A DNA stretch of 36,978 bases from H111-94 sp034436045. Lineage in GTDB: Bacteria > Chloroflexota > Ktedonobacteria > Ktedonobacterales > Ktedonobacteraceae. Positions 8,126 through 16,199 of this stretch are shown one piece after another (positions within the stretch are counted from its first letter, which is position 1; every line of letters starts with the position of its first letter). The notes under the pieces are model-generated. The model was not told the DNA's origin and ran no database searches. It saw only the letters and a list, made by a program, of their open reading frames with translations. The stretch spans positions 1-36,978 of the forward strand of contig DAOTVZ010000234.1 in the NCBI GenBank assembly GCA_034436045.1, written 5' to 3'. Both the position numbers and the translations under genes were made by a program.

Positions 8126-9619
8126 ATGAGCCGACCCATTATTGCAAGGCAACCTCGCAGCGCATTACCTCTCCCCTCAGAAGAGTATGTGCGCAAAGCG
8201 CTCCCACAGAGCCTGGGCACCTTCGACATGACGATGATATTCCTCATGGTACTCTTTTTTATCAATATTCCCGTTGAGATGGTTGGGGCCGGAGGGGGGG
8301 CATTTATTTATTGGATCATTGGAGTTCTCGTGTTCTTCCTCCCTTGCCTCATTGCTACGGCACAACTCGGACACATATTTTTTCATGAAGGTTCTCTCTA
8401 CAATTGGACATACAAAGCGCTGGGCAGTTTCTGGAGTTTCTTTGTGGGCCTCTCATTCTGGGTATCCGGCATCCTGGGAATGGTAGGTAGCGCCGGTATT
8501 GCTGTCTCGTTTCTCCAGGGACTCAATGGTACCTGGCTGGCCGAATCCCGCGCGCAAGGCGTTTTCATCGTGTTCATCTTGATCTTCTCTGCCATTCTAG
8601 CCATGCAGCGCTTTCGGGTATTGCAATACATAGTAAATATCGTCACGCTCCTGATGCTCTTCCTGATCGCTTTGCTAGGATTAGGAGCACTCATCTGGCT
8701 TGTGAGTGGACATCATGCCGCTACAAACTTCACTCATAGCAGTGGCCTCACTCTTCAGCCAAACAGCTATGTCCTCTTTAGCACCGTCATTCTCGCGTTT
8801 CTGGGAGCAAGTGTGCCAATGACGTTGGGAGGCGAAGTCGCTGACCGTAAAGCAATTACAGGCCACCTCTTTCGCGGGGGAGTATTGGTGCTGGCCGGTT
8901 ATTTGCTCGTCACCTTCGCCTTACTCGTAGTTGTAGGTCCCCAGGCCGCCTCTGGTGGGCCTTTCGTGATTATTCGTACCATTGACCTCGTATTTGGAAA
9001 GTCCATCGGCTCATTGGCCGCCGTCTGTGTGATCGCTTTCTTTCTCGTACTCACGGCACTCTTCAACAGCATCTTTGCACGTCTCCTGTTTGTTGGTGCA
9101 CTAGACCGCCGTTTGCCACTCTACCTGGGTAAGCTGGACGAAAACCGTATCCCTCTTGGCGCTCTTGTCTCACAGACGACTGTTGCCGTGCTGTTCGCCA
9201 CAGTGGTCTTTCTGCTACCCTATCTGATCTCTCTTGGCAACCCCATTAACCTGACTAACGAACTCTTCACCTTAACACTGTACGCTCACAGCATGATCTG
9301 GGCGATTTCCAGTGTGTTCCTGTTCATCGATCTGCTTGTACTCTATGTTCGGGATCGGAAGACATTCCAGTCCCGACGCATCTTTCCCATGCCACTCCTG
9401 TGGGGCAGCATGATTGTGGCTCCTGTTGCCAGCATCCTCGCCATCGTTGCCACTCTCCTGTACTCGCCGATCCCGCAGTTGATCCCCACAGAATTGTGGG
9501 GGGGCATCGTTGGCGCTCTCACAGTAGGATGGTTAGTCATCGCTGCCGTTGTAAGTATGTTTGCCAGTGGTCAGGCAGCCTGGGAGGATTTGAGTGTGGC
9601 AGATAATAAGCTTCCCTAG
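8126..9619 (+). CDS. APC superfamily amino acid permease (paralogue 1)
   Basis: An integral membrane permease of 497 residues with roughly twelve hydrophobic helices, typical of the amino acid-polyamine-organocation superfamily. It shares blocks such as ATAQLGH, EGSLYNWT and WSFFVG with the gene at 32107, and more loosely with the one at 33777, so the three are paralogues. The substrate is probably an amino acid or amine, but the sequence does not decide. The ATG start has AGAAGGAG 7 bases upstream. It is followed 45 bp later by an NCS1-type permease in the same direction, so the two are likely co-transcribed. A -10-like TATACT lies at 8066-8071 without a good -35. The upstream spacer also carries an AATCCGGCAAA element and an ACTC/GAGT dyad that recur before the paralogue at 32107. 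Confidence 0.9.
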   Translation: MSRPIIARQPRSALPLPSEEYVRKALPQSLGTFDMTMIFLMVLFFINIPVEMVGAGGGAFIYWIIGVLVFFLPCLIATAQLGHIFFHEGSLYNWTYKALGSFWSFFVGLSFWVSGILGMVGSAGIAVSFLQGLNGTWLAESRAQGVFIVFILIFSAILAMQRFRVLQYIVNIVTLLMLFLIALLGLGALIWLVSGHHAATNFTHSSGLTLQPNSYVLFSTVILAFLGASVPMTLGGEVADRKAITGHLFRGGVLVLAGYLLVTFALLVVVGPQAASGGPFVIIRTIDLVFGKSIGSLAAVCVIAFFLVLTALFNSIFARLLFVGALDRRLPLYLGKLDENRIPLGALVSQTTVAVLFATVVFLLPYLISLGNPINLTNELFTLTLYAHSMIWAISSVFLFIDLLVLYVRDRKTFQSRRIFPMPLLWGSMIVAPVASILAIVATLLYSPIPQLIPTELWGGIVGALTVGWLVIAAVVSMFASGQAAWEDLSVADNKLP

Positions 9620-9664
9620 TAACTATCAGGGTTGTTTATTGAATTTAAAAGGAGGGTTTCTTCT

Positions 9665-11047
9665 ATGATCTCTGAGACCATTCCCATCCCAGGAGAACAT
9701 GGCGTTGAGCCATATGGAATTGAACGCATTTTGCCTGGCATGCGTACCCATGTGCGCATCTTCGATAATTTCACAATCTGGTTCTCGGCCAACATGGTCA
9801 TCTCCACCGTGGCTCTCGGTGCCCTGGCCATCCCCGTCTTTGGCCTGGGATTCTGGGATAGTGTGATTGCCATTATCCTCTTCAACGCGCTCGGCGCTCT
9901 GCCAGTGGCCTTCCTCTCAACCCTCGGTCCCAAACTGGGCTTGCGCCAGATGACTATCTCGCGCTTCTCCTTCGGCTGGAGCGGTGCCATCATCATGGCT
10001 ATTTTTAATGTCGTGGCCTGTACTGGCTGGTCAGCCGTTAATGCAATTATTGGTGGCCAGTTGGTAGCCGCTGTGAGCGGGGGAACAATTGCACGTCCGA
10101 TAGCTATTCTCGTCATCGCCATCGTCACTACCATACTTGCTATCTACGGTTATCAGCACATCCATCGCTATGCACGCTACGCCTGGATCCCAGCGGTGAT
10201 CAGCTTTGTATTTCTGACGGTGGTCACAGTACCCAAAATATCCATCCCTCCTACACCCGCCTTGAGCATTGCTGAGATAGCCTCCTTCGTATCCTTCGGC
10301 GGTGCAGTCTATGGCTTCTCTACCGGCTGGTCATCTTACGCTGCTGACTACAACGCCTATCAGCCGGAATCGACGCCTGCCAACCGCGTGTTCTGGTTGA
10401 CCTTCCTGGGAATAGCTATTCCCTGTATCGTGTTGGAGATCTTCGGCATGGCCCTGACCACCGCTTTCAAGCAGAGCGGCGGCGATCTCCTGGCTGCCGC
10501 TGCTCAACCGCTCGGCGGCTTCGGCAGTTTCCTTCTCATTATCCTGGCCCTGGGCATTATTACCAACAATATTCCCAATGCCTACAGTCTCGGCCTCTCG
10601 ATGCAAGTGCTGGGCAAGAGTTTCCAGCGCGTCAGTCGTGTGACCTGGACGCTATACGGCGCACTCTTTTACATGCTTATCGCCATCCCGGCGGTTTCTG
10701 ACTTCAACAACACACTCAGCAACTTCTTGTTAATCATTGCCTACTGGCTTGGCCCCTGGTGCATCATCTTGATCCTGGAACACTTCGTATTCCGGCATGG
10801 TAAGTATAACGTGGAAGACTGGGACAAGCCGGAGAAATTGCCCATCGGTTGGGCCGCTCTGATTGCAATGGGATGTGGTCTGCTCGGCGTCTATCTCGGC
10901 GCAGCACAGGTACTCTTTGTTGGCCCCCTTGCCCGCCTCATCAATCCCCCCTATGGTATGGACATCGGCTTTGAGCTGGGCCTTATCTTCGCCGGCCTCG
11001 CCTATCTCCTCTTGCGACCAATTGAGCGCGCTCGGACAGGCCGCTAA
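9665..11047 (+). CDS. NCS1-family permease (cytosine/purine/allantoin type)
   Basis: A nucleobase:cation symporter-1 family membrane protein of 460 residues with about twelve helices. Family hallmarks include WFSANMVISTVALGALA in the first helix, the Gly-rich GLRQMTISRFSFGWSGA segment and the AADYNAYQPESTPANRVFW loop, which resembles the SxxYxxY/P motif of the cytosine permease branch. A likely substrate is cytosine, a purine or a hydantoin/allantoin, but it could be another cyclic nitrogen compound. The ATG at 9665 is chosen over an upstream TTG at 9632 because AAAAGGAGGG ends 8 bases before it. The gene is downstream of the APC permease in a probable two-gene operon, and its stop codon directly abuts a 24-bp perfect hairpin. 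Confidence 0.9.
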   Translation: MISETIPIPGEHGVEPYGIERILPGMRTHVRIFDNFTIWFSANMVISTVALGALAIPVFGLGFWDSVIAIILFNALGALPVAFLSTLGPKLGLRQMTISRFSFGWSGAIIMAIFNVVACTGWSAVNAIIGGQLVAAVSGGTIARPIAILVIAIVTTILAIYGYQHIHRYARYAWIPAVISFVFLTVVTVPKISIPPTPALSIAEIASFVSFGGAVYGFSTGWSSYAADYNAYQPESTPANRVFWLTFLGIAIPCIVLEIFGMALTTAFKQSGGDLLAAAAQPLGGFGSFLLIILALGIITNNIPNAYSLGLSMQVLGKSFQRVSRVTWTLYGALFYMLIAIPAVSDFNNTLSNFLLIIAYWLGPWCIILILEHFVFRHGKYNVEDWDKPEKLPIGWAALIAMGCGLLGVYLGAAQVLFVGPLARLINPPYGMDIGFELGLIFAGLAYLLLRPIERARTGR

Positions 11048-11109
11048 CCTGATCGCGTCTGGCTCATCGCTATTCAGAATGATGGAGCGATGAGCCAGAC
11101 GCGATCAGG
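11048..11109. terminator. 24-bp perfect hairpin between convergent genes
   Basis: The arms 11048-11071 and 11086-11109 are exact reverse complements (24 bp), with a 14-base loop. The left arm starts at the first base after the NCS1 permease stop codon, and the right arm ends 35 bases before the stop of the convergent acetyltransferase gene. No U-tract follows on either strand, so it is not a textbook intrinsic terminator. A bidirectional transcript barrier or 3'-end stabiliser is the likely role. Confidence 0.7.
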
Positions 11110-11144
11110 CAATTTGACACGACACGAGTTACACAACGAGAGGG

Positions 11145-11693
11145 CTACAAGCTGGATTTTGAAACCTTCTTTTCATACAATGCCGCTCTCCATATCTTCT
11201 CCTGTACAACTCCTCGCGCCGTAAAACCATTGCGCTCATAATACGCGCATAACGCAGGATTATCCGCCATACAATCCAGGCGTAGATAGCCCTTGCCTGC
11301 CGCAGCAACTTGCTCTTCCGCCCAACGTAACAAGACGTGACCTAGCCCCGCATAGGAACGACGCACTGCCAGACTATGCACATAACCAGCATTTTGCAAA
11401 TCCGTCTCACCCACCTCGCTCCATAATTGCCCATCCCAACCGTTGAGCCAACGCAACGTAATCGTACCAGCGGGTCGATCATTCCACAACGCCAGATAGA
11501 CCATACCTTTCTCCACCATCGCACATAGCGCTTTGTAACGCACACAGCGAAAATCGCCGGGTTGCCACTGATCGATGCCCCTGGCAGTCATCCAGAGTGC
11601 CGCTTCCTCCAAAATATCCACGACTATATCCAGATCGGACAACGTTGCCTGCACCATACACAACGTTTCGGGTAATGCCTTCACCAATGTCAC
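11145..11693 (-). CDS. GNAT-family N-acetyltransferase
   Basis: A 182-residue cytosolic acetyl-CoA-dependent N-acetyltransferase of the GNAT fold. The acetyl-CoA pyrophosphate-binding motif A is VHSLAVRRSYAGLGHVLL, with R-x-x-A-G-L-G in place of the Q/R-x-x-G-x-G/A consensus. Motif B follows as LRLDCMADNPALCAYYERNGF, where the Tyr and the N-G-F turn are typical. The acceptor is unknown; proteins with this layout often modify small amines, antibiotics or amino acids. The GTG start at 11693 has AGGAAAGAG about 2-8 bases upstream. It is a single-gene unit, convergent with the NCS1 permease and divergent from the kinase-like gene, with a MITE inserted in its upstream spacer. Confidence 0.85.
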   Translation of the reverse strand: MTLVKALPETLCMVQATLSDLDIVVDILEEAALWMTARGIDQWQPGDFRCVRYKALCAMVEKGMVYLALWNDRPAGTITLRWLNGWDGQLWSEVGETDLQNAGYVHSLAVRRSYAGLGHVLLRWAEEQVAAAGKGYLRLDCMADNPALCAYYERNGFTARGVVQEKIWRAALYEKKVSKSSL

Positions 11694-11781
11694 CGCTCTT
11701 TCCTGAGGAGTTTATCGCTCCGTACACACCATAGCCATTGTATCTATTAGCTACGTTCCGCGTCAACCAGTACTCCCTCCT

Positions 11782-11933
11782 TAAAGGTTGGCTCTCTATC
11801 CTTGCGGGGGAAATCGGTGTAGGGGCGTCATTCATGACGCCCTGGCAGCCCGTTGATCTGCGCACGGGCGTCATGAATGACGCCCCTACACCGACCACCA
11901 ACATCCCCCTAAAGGATAGAGAGCCTAAAGGTT
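11782..11933. mobile_element. MITE-like element with 8-bp target site duplication
   Basis: The element itself spans 11790-11925 (136 bp) and is flanked on both sides by the exact 8-bp direct repeat TAAAGGTT (11782-11789 and 11926-11933). Its ends are inverted repeats: the first 14 bases GGCTCTCTATCCTT match the last 14 perfectly, and 19 of the outer 21 pair. There is no coding capacity, so it must be mobilised in trans. Several IS families give 8-bp duplications, ISL3 among them, and ISL3 ends often begin GGC/TCT; this assignment is tentative. The exact duplication implies a fairly recent insertion. Confidence 0.82.
11814..11894. repeat. Nested inverted repeat inside the MITE (two palindromic units)
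   Basis: Two 29-bp arms, 11814-11842 and 11866-11894, are exact reverse complements around a 23-bp centre. Each arm itself contains a 20-bp hairpin unit, GGGCGTCAT-TC-ATGACGCCC. The DNA or RNA can fold either as one long stem or as two short hairpins, resembling a REP/BIME doublet carried by a transposable unit. Confidence 0.75.
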
Positions 11934-12048
11934 CAGCATATTGACAAATAGGTAACTATCATTCATTATTAGCCTCAACAGAGACTAAGCAATCAGCCTT
12001 ACGGATAGTGGGTGATGCTGGTGTCTCAGACAAGGAACTACGCTTCCA

Positions 12049-12077
12049 TTGACGCTATAGAACGTCTTTTGTAAATT
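12049..12077 (+). promoter_or_regulatory. Candidate sigma-70 promoter for kinase-like gene
   Basis: TTGACG (12049-12054) and TAAATT (12072-12077) are separated by 17 bp. The -10 match is only moderate. It lies about 80 bp before the start codon at 12154. Confidence 0.35.
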
Positions 12078-12153
12078 CACCGCATTATCAGATGCATTAA
12101 TCTGAAGAGATACATTATGCCGACAACAACAGCATAGTGCGAGGTGCCATGAA

Positions 12154-13647
12154 ATGCAGCGTGCAGAGTCATTTCGACTTTCGTTTTCAACTGAACATCC
12201 TATCGCCACTCTCAATCCGTTGAGGATGATCTTACAACACATTCTTGCCAACCCGGCTCTCCATTCACCCAAAATTCAGGCGTACCTGAACATGCGCACA
12301 ATCTACTTGATCGACACTCACCAGCAACGCGCCACCTATCTGGCTCAACTACTTACTACACTGGGTTTTCACCCTCTGGTAACCTCCACCCCGTTAGAAG
12401 CTTACACACTCTATCTGCAAGGCTTCACCGTGCCTTTTACGCTGCTGGTCGGTCAGGAAGACACCTCGCAACGCTTCTTTTTGCAGCGCCTCAGCCAGCA
12501 TATGCAACAAAAATATCATTACGAAATACCGATTATCTATCTGCAAACCGTCGCTCCCGCCCCCTCCACACCACAACATGCCTCACCCGCGCTTCCCCTT
12601 GCTCCATCACAACCTACAATACCGTCACCATCAACAGCTCCACTACCAGCTCCCACGAGAACTGCCCACCTCGTCCCTAAGCCTCACACGCTTCCCTTGT
12701 TACCACCAGCACCTGTCGAGAATCAGGCTCCCATACCGGAAACGTCGCTCCAGGAAACTACCACGGAAGCAGAGAGCCGCGAAAAGGAACATCTCTCGCT
12801 GACCAGCCAGAATCTGGGTCGCTATCAGATTATCGCTCCTCTTGGCCACAATGAACACAGTAATGTCTACCAGACCTATGACCGCCTGCGCGAAAGCAAC
12901 ATCGCCATCAAGGCGTTACCAATGAACAGCGCCTTGCCGCAAGACATCCATGACACGCGTGAGGAAGAATATAATCGTTTCCAGCATGAAAAAGATATCT
13001 TGAGCCACCTGAAACATCCTCACATCGTACCGGTGCTTAACAGCGGCAAATCATACATTAGCGGCATTCCATTCATCTACAAAACAATGCCCTATTACGC
13101 GGACGGCTCTCTGGCTAACTGGCTCTATCAGCGCCGGGGCATGATCTTCCCCCCTCAAGATGTGCTGCACATCATTGCCCAACTCGGAGACGCACTGCAA
13201 TATGCCCACGCCCATGATGTACTCTATCAAAATTTCAAGTTCACTAACATACTGATCAGCAAAAGCGCCAAAAATTTGCGTGGCCTGCACGTCTTGTTGA
13301 GCGACTTCACCATCGACCTCACACAGTCCACGCTACCCAATAACAAGGATTCTTTTCCATATGCCGCTCCTGAACGCTGGCAGGAACAGGTCTTTCCGGC
13401 CTCAGACCAGTATGGTCTGGCCGCTATGGCCTACGAACTCTTAGCCGGACGCCCACTTTTCCAGGGTCAATCAGCCACCATTATCAAACAACTACACCTG
13501 AGCATGACTCCCCCGGCTCCCAGCTCATTTAACCCCTCCGTCTCCTCAACCCTTGATCGCGTGCTCTTACGGGCCTTAGCCAAACATCCAGCAGAACGCT
13601 TTCCATCTGTTAGCGCCTTCGTCACAGCTTTTCAGCAGAGTTGCTAG
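12154..13647 (+). CDS. Receiver-like / Ser-Thr kinase-like protein, probable pseudokinase
   Basis: A soluble 497-residue protein. Residues about 48-130 look like a response-regulator receiver fold (TIYLIDTHQQRATYLAQLL ... EIPIIYLQT), but the phospho-acceptor region reads FTLLVGQED without the usual Asp. A Pro/Ala-rich linker (about 131-220) leads to a protein-kinase-like domain (about 226-495). Retained: the ATP-site Lys253 (IAIK), the alpha-C Glu in HEKDIL, Asn365, Asp384 and the APER motif. Lost: the Gly-rich loop reads GHNEHSNV, the HRD motif is Y358-Q359-N360, so the catalytic-base Asp is Asn, and DFG is D384-F-T. It may bind nucleotide but should be a poor kinase. GAGGTG lies 7 bases before the ATG. 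No partner gene is adjacent; it is convergent with ftsH. Confidence 0.85.
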   Translation: MQRAESFRLSFSTEHPIATLNPLRMILQHILANPALHSPKIQAYLNMRTIYLIDTHQQRATYLAQLLTTLGFHPLVTSTPLEAYTLYLQGFTVPFTLLVGQEDTSQRFFLQRLSQHMQQKYHYEIPIIYLQTVAPAPSTPQHASPALPLAPSQPTIPSPSTAPLPAPTRTAHLVPKPHTLPLLPPAPVENQAPIPETSLQETTTEAESREKEHLSLTSQNLGRYQIIAPLGHNEHSNVYQTYDRLRESNIAIKALPMNSALPQDIHDTREEEYNRFQHEKDILSHLKHPHIVPVLNSGKSYISGIPFIYKTMPYYADGSLANWLYQRRGMIFPPQDVLHIIAQLGDALQYAHAHDVLYQNFKFTNILISKSAKNLRGLHVLLSDFTIDLTQSTLPNNKDSFPYAAPERWQEQVFPASDQYGLAAMAYELLAGRPLFQGQSATIIKQLHLSMTPPAPSSFNPSVSSTLDRVLLRALAKHPAERFPSVSAFVTAFQQSC

Positions 13648-13748
13648 TGCAAACAACCCGACTGCCATTGCTTTACTATTTTACAACAACTGAATAGGCT
13701 TTCCGAGGGAAATAAGAGAAAATGAGAAGGAAAAGTATCAGGCCGTGG

Positions 13749-13804
13749 GCGAGCGTGTGGCGGGCCTGATGCGTCTTGTAGTATCAGGCCCGCCACACGC
13801 TCGC
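13749..13804. terminator. 22-bp perfect hairpin between convergent genes
   Basis: The arms 13749-13770 and 13783-13804 are exact reverse complements (22 bp) with a 12-base loop. It sits between the ends of the kinase-like gene (plus) and ftsH (minus), 28 bases from the ftsH stop. An 11-base direct repeat, AGTATCAGGCC, occurs at 13734-13744 and 13780-13790, so part of one arm is also copied just outside the hairpin. There is no U-tract on either strand. Confidence 0.65.
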
Positions 13805-13832
13805 TGGTTCCCGCATAAATTTATTGGAATCT

Positions 13833-16199
13833 TTACATTCCACCTTCATCTTCACGCAGCAGTGCCTCAAATTGAGCGCGGTCAATCTGCTCGCAATCCA
13901 GTAATACCTCGGCCAGACGGTCAAGCTGGTGGCGATGTTCCGTCAGAATCGCACGCGCCTTCACACGCCCCTCCTCAAGGATGGCCCGCACCTCGGCGTC
14001 AATCAGTGCATTCAGCGAACTGCCATTGAGCGGAGAAGCAGCAGCAGCGGCCATTGCAAAGGCATCGTAACGTGCTACAGCGCGTTGCTCGTTATACACG
14101 GGGCGTCCATCGACATCAAAGGCCAGCGTAGCTCTCGTCACTGGCATCGCATCAGGCTCAAAACGGCGCATGTTCAGGCTGAAGTCGTTCTCTCCCGCCT
14201 TAAAGTCGGCAAAAACGACACCAAGCCGCTCGCTCATGCCCCAACGTGTCACCATGCGACGCGCCAGATCGGTAACCACCTGAAGATCATTTTCCGCCCC
14301 CGTCGTAACATTCTTCGCCCCAAAAACCAGCTCCTCCGCAACACGTCCTCCAAGCCCGACAGCGATGCGTGCCATTAATGTCTCCCGGCTATAGTTATAG
14401 CGATCCTCTTCCGCCACAAACTGCGTGACACCCAGACTCTGACCACGAGGTAAAATAGTCACGCGATTGACAGTATCAGCCTCCGGCTGATAATACGCGA
14501 CCAGCGCATGACCGCCTTCATGCACCGCGATAATACGCCGATCCTGCTCACTCATCACAAGCGGGCGAACAGCCCCCAACTGCACGCGCGCCAGCGCCTC
14601 CTCAAAACATTGCATGGTGATGCCAGGCAGATCCTGACGCGCCGCCATCAACGCCGCCTCATTAACGAGATTCGCCAGGTCAGCCCCGCTCATACCGGTC
14701 GTCTGACGCGCCAGACGTTCCAGATCTACCTCCTCATGCAGCGGCGTCTTGCGCGTATGCACGCGCAGAATAGCCTCCCGCCCGACCCGATCAGGCAAGG
14801 AGACCATGATGCGACGATCAAAGCGGCCCGGACGCAGCAGTGCCTTATCGAGAATATCCGCACGATTCGTCGCCGCCATCACCACGACCGCTTGCCGCTC
14901 GTCGAAGCCATCCAGTTCCACCAACAACTGGTTCAACGTCTGCTCACGCTCATCATTGCCATTGATGCGCAGCGAGCGTTTGCGCCCAACAGCATCAATC
15001 TCGTCAATAAAAATCACGCTGGGCGATGCCTGTCGCGCTTGATTGAAGAGATCACGCACACGGCTAGCGCCCACGCCAACGAACATCTCCACAAACTCTG
15101 AGGCGCTTATGCTGAAGAAAGGCACACCAGCTTCACCAGCAACTGCACGTGCCAACAGCGTCTTGCCGGTTCCTGGCGGCCCTATCAACAACGCACCACG
15201 CGGAATACGCGCACCAAGCCGATTAAATTGCTCAGGACTGCGCAAGAAACGCACAATCTCTTCCAGTTCCGAACGCACCTCATCAATCCCCGCCACGTCG
15301 GCAAACGTTACCGGTGGCACAATGCTCACTCGCGCCGCAACAGGTTTGACTGGCATCACCCCATTACCTGTTAAACGCGCCTTTTCGGCATCGGTACGTG
15401 CATTTGATTGGGCATTGCCTTGTTGATTATTCTGCTTCTGTGTGCCATTGCTTTCTTTGATGCGCTCAAATCTTCGCGCCCGATTCTTACCAATCTGAGT
15501 AATACGATCATCTATTGAACGTACAAAGCGATTGCCATTGTTCATATAAAAGAAGCTAATCAGCAGTAGCACCAGCAAAACAATCGGTGCAAAGCGCCAG
15601 ATGAGAGTAAGCCATAGACTGGGCTGGGCTACGGGAAGTGTCGTCGTGGTGATATGCCTGGCTATTAGCAATGACATTAACTGTTCAGCACCTTCGGGCG
15701 GTGCCTGGGTATAAATAGCCTGGTCGGGATTCACCGTCTGCTGTGACTGACCAATCCACGAAGAATTACTCGCACTTATCAGATGTGTCCACGCGATATA
15801 TTGTGCCGTTCCTTGCTCAGCAGTCGCGGTTGCTTGAGCGTTAGCATTGGCGCGCACTGCCTGTGTGCTTTGAGAGCTTCCATTCAAAGGCTTCGCCAGG
15901 AAGCCATTAATCTGATTACCTTGTACGGTCACGGCAACGACATTGCCCATCTCAACTTGTTGTAAGAAAGCGCTGTAACTCACTACCGTGACACCAGGCG
16001 GTGCCGTCGTTGAGGAAGGTGCCCGTAACTCACTTGCCAACCCAAACAGCAAGATAACGACCAGTGATACCAGTACACCGGTCAGCATATTTCGTTTGTG
16101 CTTTCTGATCCACTGCCAGATCTCAGTCATGTTCTTTCTGTACGTTTGTCGCCGCCATCGATTGTTCGGGCGTTTTCGACGACTGTCTATTTCGTCCAT
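13833..16199 (-). CDS. ftsH: ATP-dependent zinc metalloprotease FtsH
   Basis: A membrane-anchored AAA+ protease that extracts and degrades membrane and regulatory proteins. From the ATG at 16199 it has 788 residues, longer than the roughly 640 of E. coli FtsH. In order: a basic N-terminus, TM1 (about 38-56), an extracytoplasmic domain (57-196) with an Ala/Thr/Gln-rich insert, TM2 (197-218), a Gln/Asn-rich linker (250-290), the AAA+ domain with Walker A GPPGTGKT (340-347), Walker B VIFIDEID near 395-402, the second region of homology ATNRADILDKALLRPGRFDR, and the protease domain with HEGGH (H560, E561, H564) and the late Asp in ENDLQVVTDLA. GAGGTG lies 5 bases upstream of this ATG; a GTG at 16238 is possible but less well supported. 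It is the second minus-strand gene after the S2P gene, across a long spacer, so probably separately transcribed. Confidence 0.96.
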   Translation of the reverse strand: MDEIDSRRKRPNNRWRRQTYRKNMTEIWQWIRKHKRNMLTGVLVSLVVILLFGLASELRAPSSTTAPPGVTVVSYSAFLQQVEMGNVVAVTVQGNQINGFLAKPLNGSSQSTQAVRANANAQATATAEQGTAQYIAWTHLISASNSSWIGQSQQTVNPDQAIYTQAPPEGAEQLMSLLIARHITTTTLPVAQPSLWLTLIWRFAPIVLLVLLLISFFYMNNGNRFVRSIDDRITQIGKNRARRFERIKESNGTQKQNNQQGNAQSNARTDAEKARLTGNGVMPVKPVAARVSIVPPVTFADVAGIDEVRSELEEIVRFLRSPEQFNRLGARIPRGALLIGPPGTGKTLLARAVAGEAGVPFFSISASEFVEMFVGVGASRVRDLFNQARQASPSVIFIDEIDAVGRKRSLRINGNDEREQTLNQLLVELDGFDERQAVVVMAATNRADILDKALLRPGRFDRRIMVSLPDRVGREAILRVHTRKTPLHEEVDLERLARQTTGMSGADLANLVNEAALMAARQDLPGITMQCFEEALARVQLGAVRPLVMSEQDRRIIAVHEGGHALVAYYQPEADTVNRVTILPRGQSLGVTQFVAEEDRYNYSRETLMARIAVGLGGRVAEELVFGAKNVTTGAENDLQVVTDLARRMVTRWGMSERLGVVFADFKAGENDFSLNMRRFEPDAMPVTRATLAFDVDGRPVYNEQRAVARYDAFAMAAAAASPLNGSSLNALIDAEVRAILEEGRVKARAILTEHRHQLDRLAEVLLDCEQIDRAQFEALLREDEGGM

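Larger units (their letters stand above)
11694..12153. other. Gene-free spacer holding a MITE and a promoter
   Basis: This 460-bp divergent spacer separates the acetyltransferase (minus) and the kinase-like gene (plus). It contains the MITE at 11790-11925 with its target duplication and a possible promoter at 12049-12077 reading toward the kinase-like gene. I see no plausible protein gene in it. Confidence 0.6.

Noticed and set aside
14508..15426. Plus-strand open frames of 97-197 codons opposite ftsH
   Set aside because: They follow the reverse of conserved AAA+ motifs and are Arg/His/Ser-rich, as expected for shadow frames.
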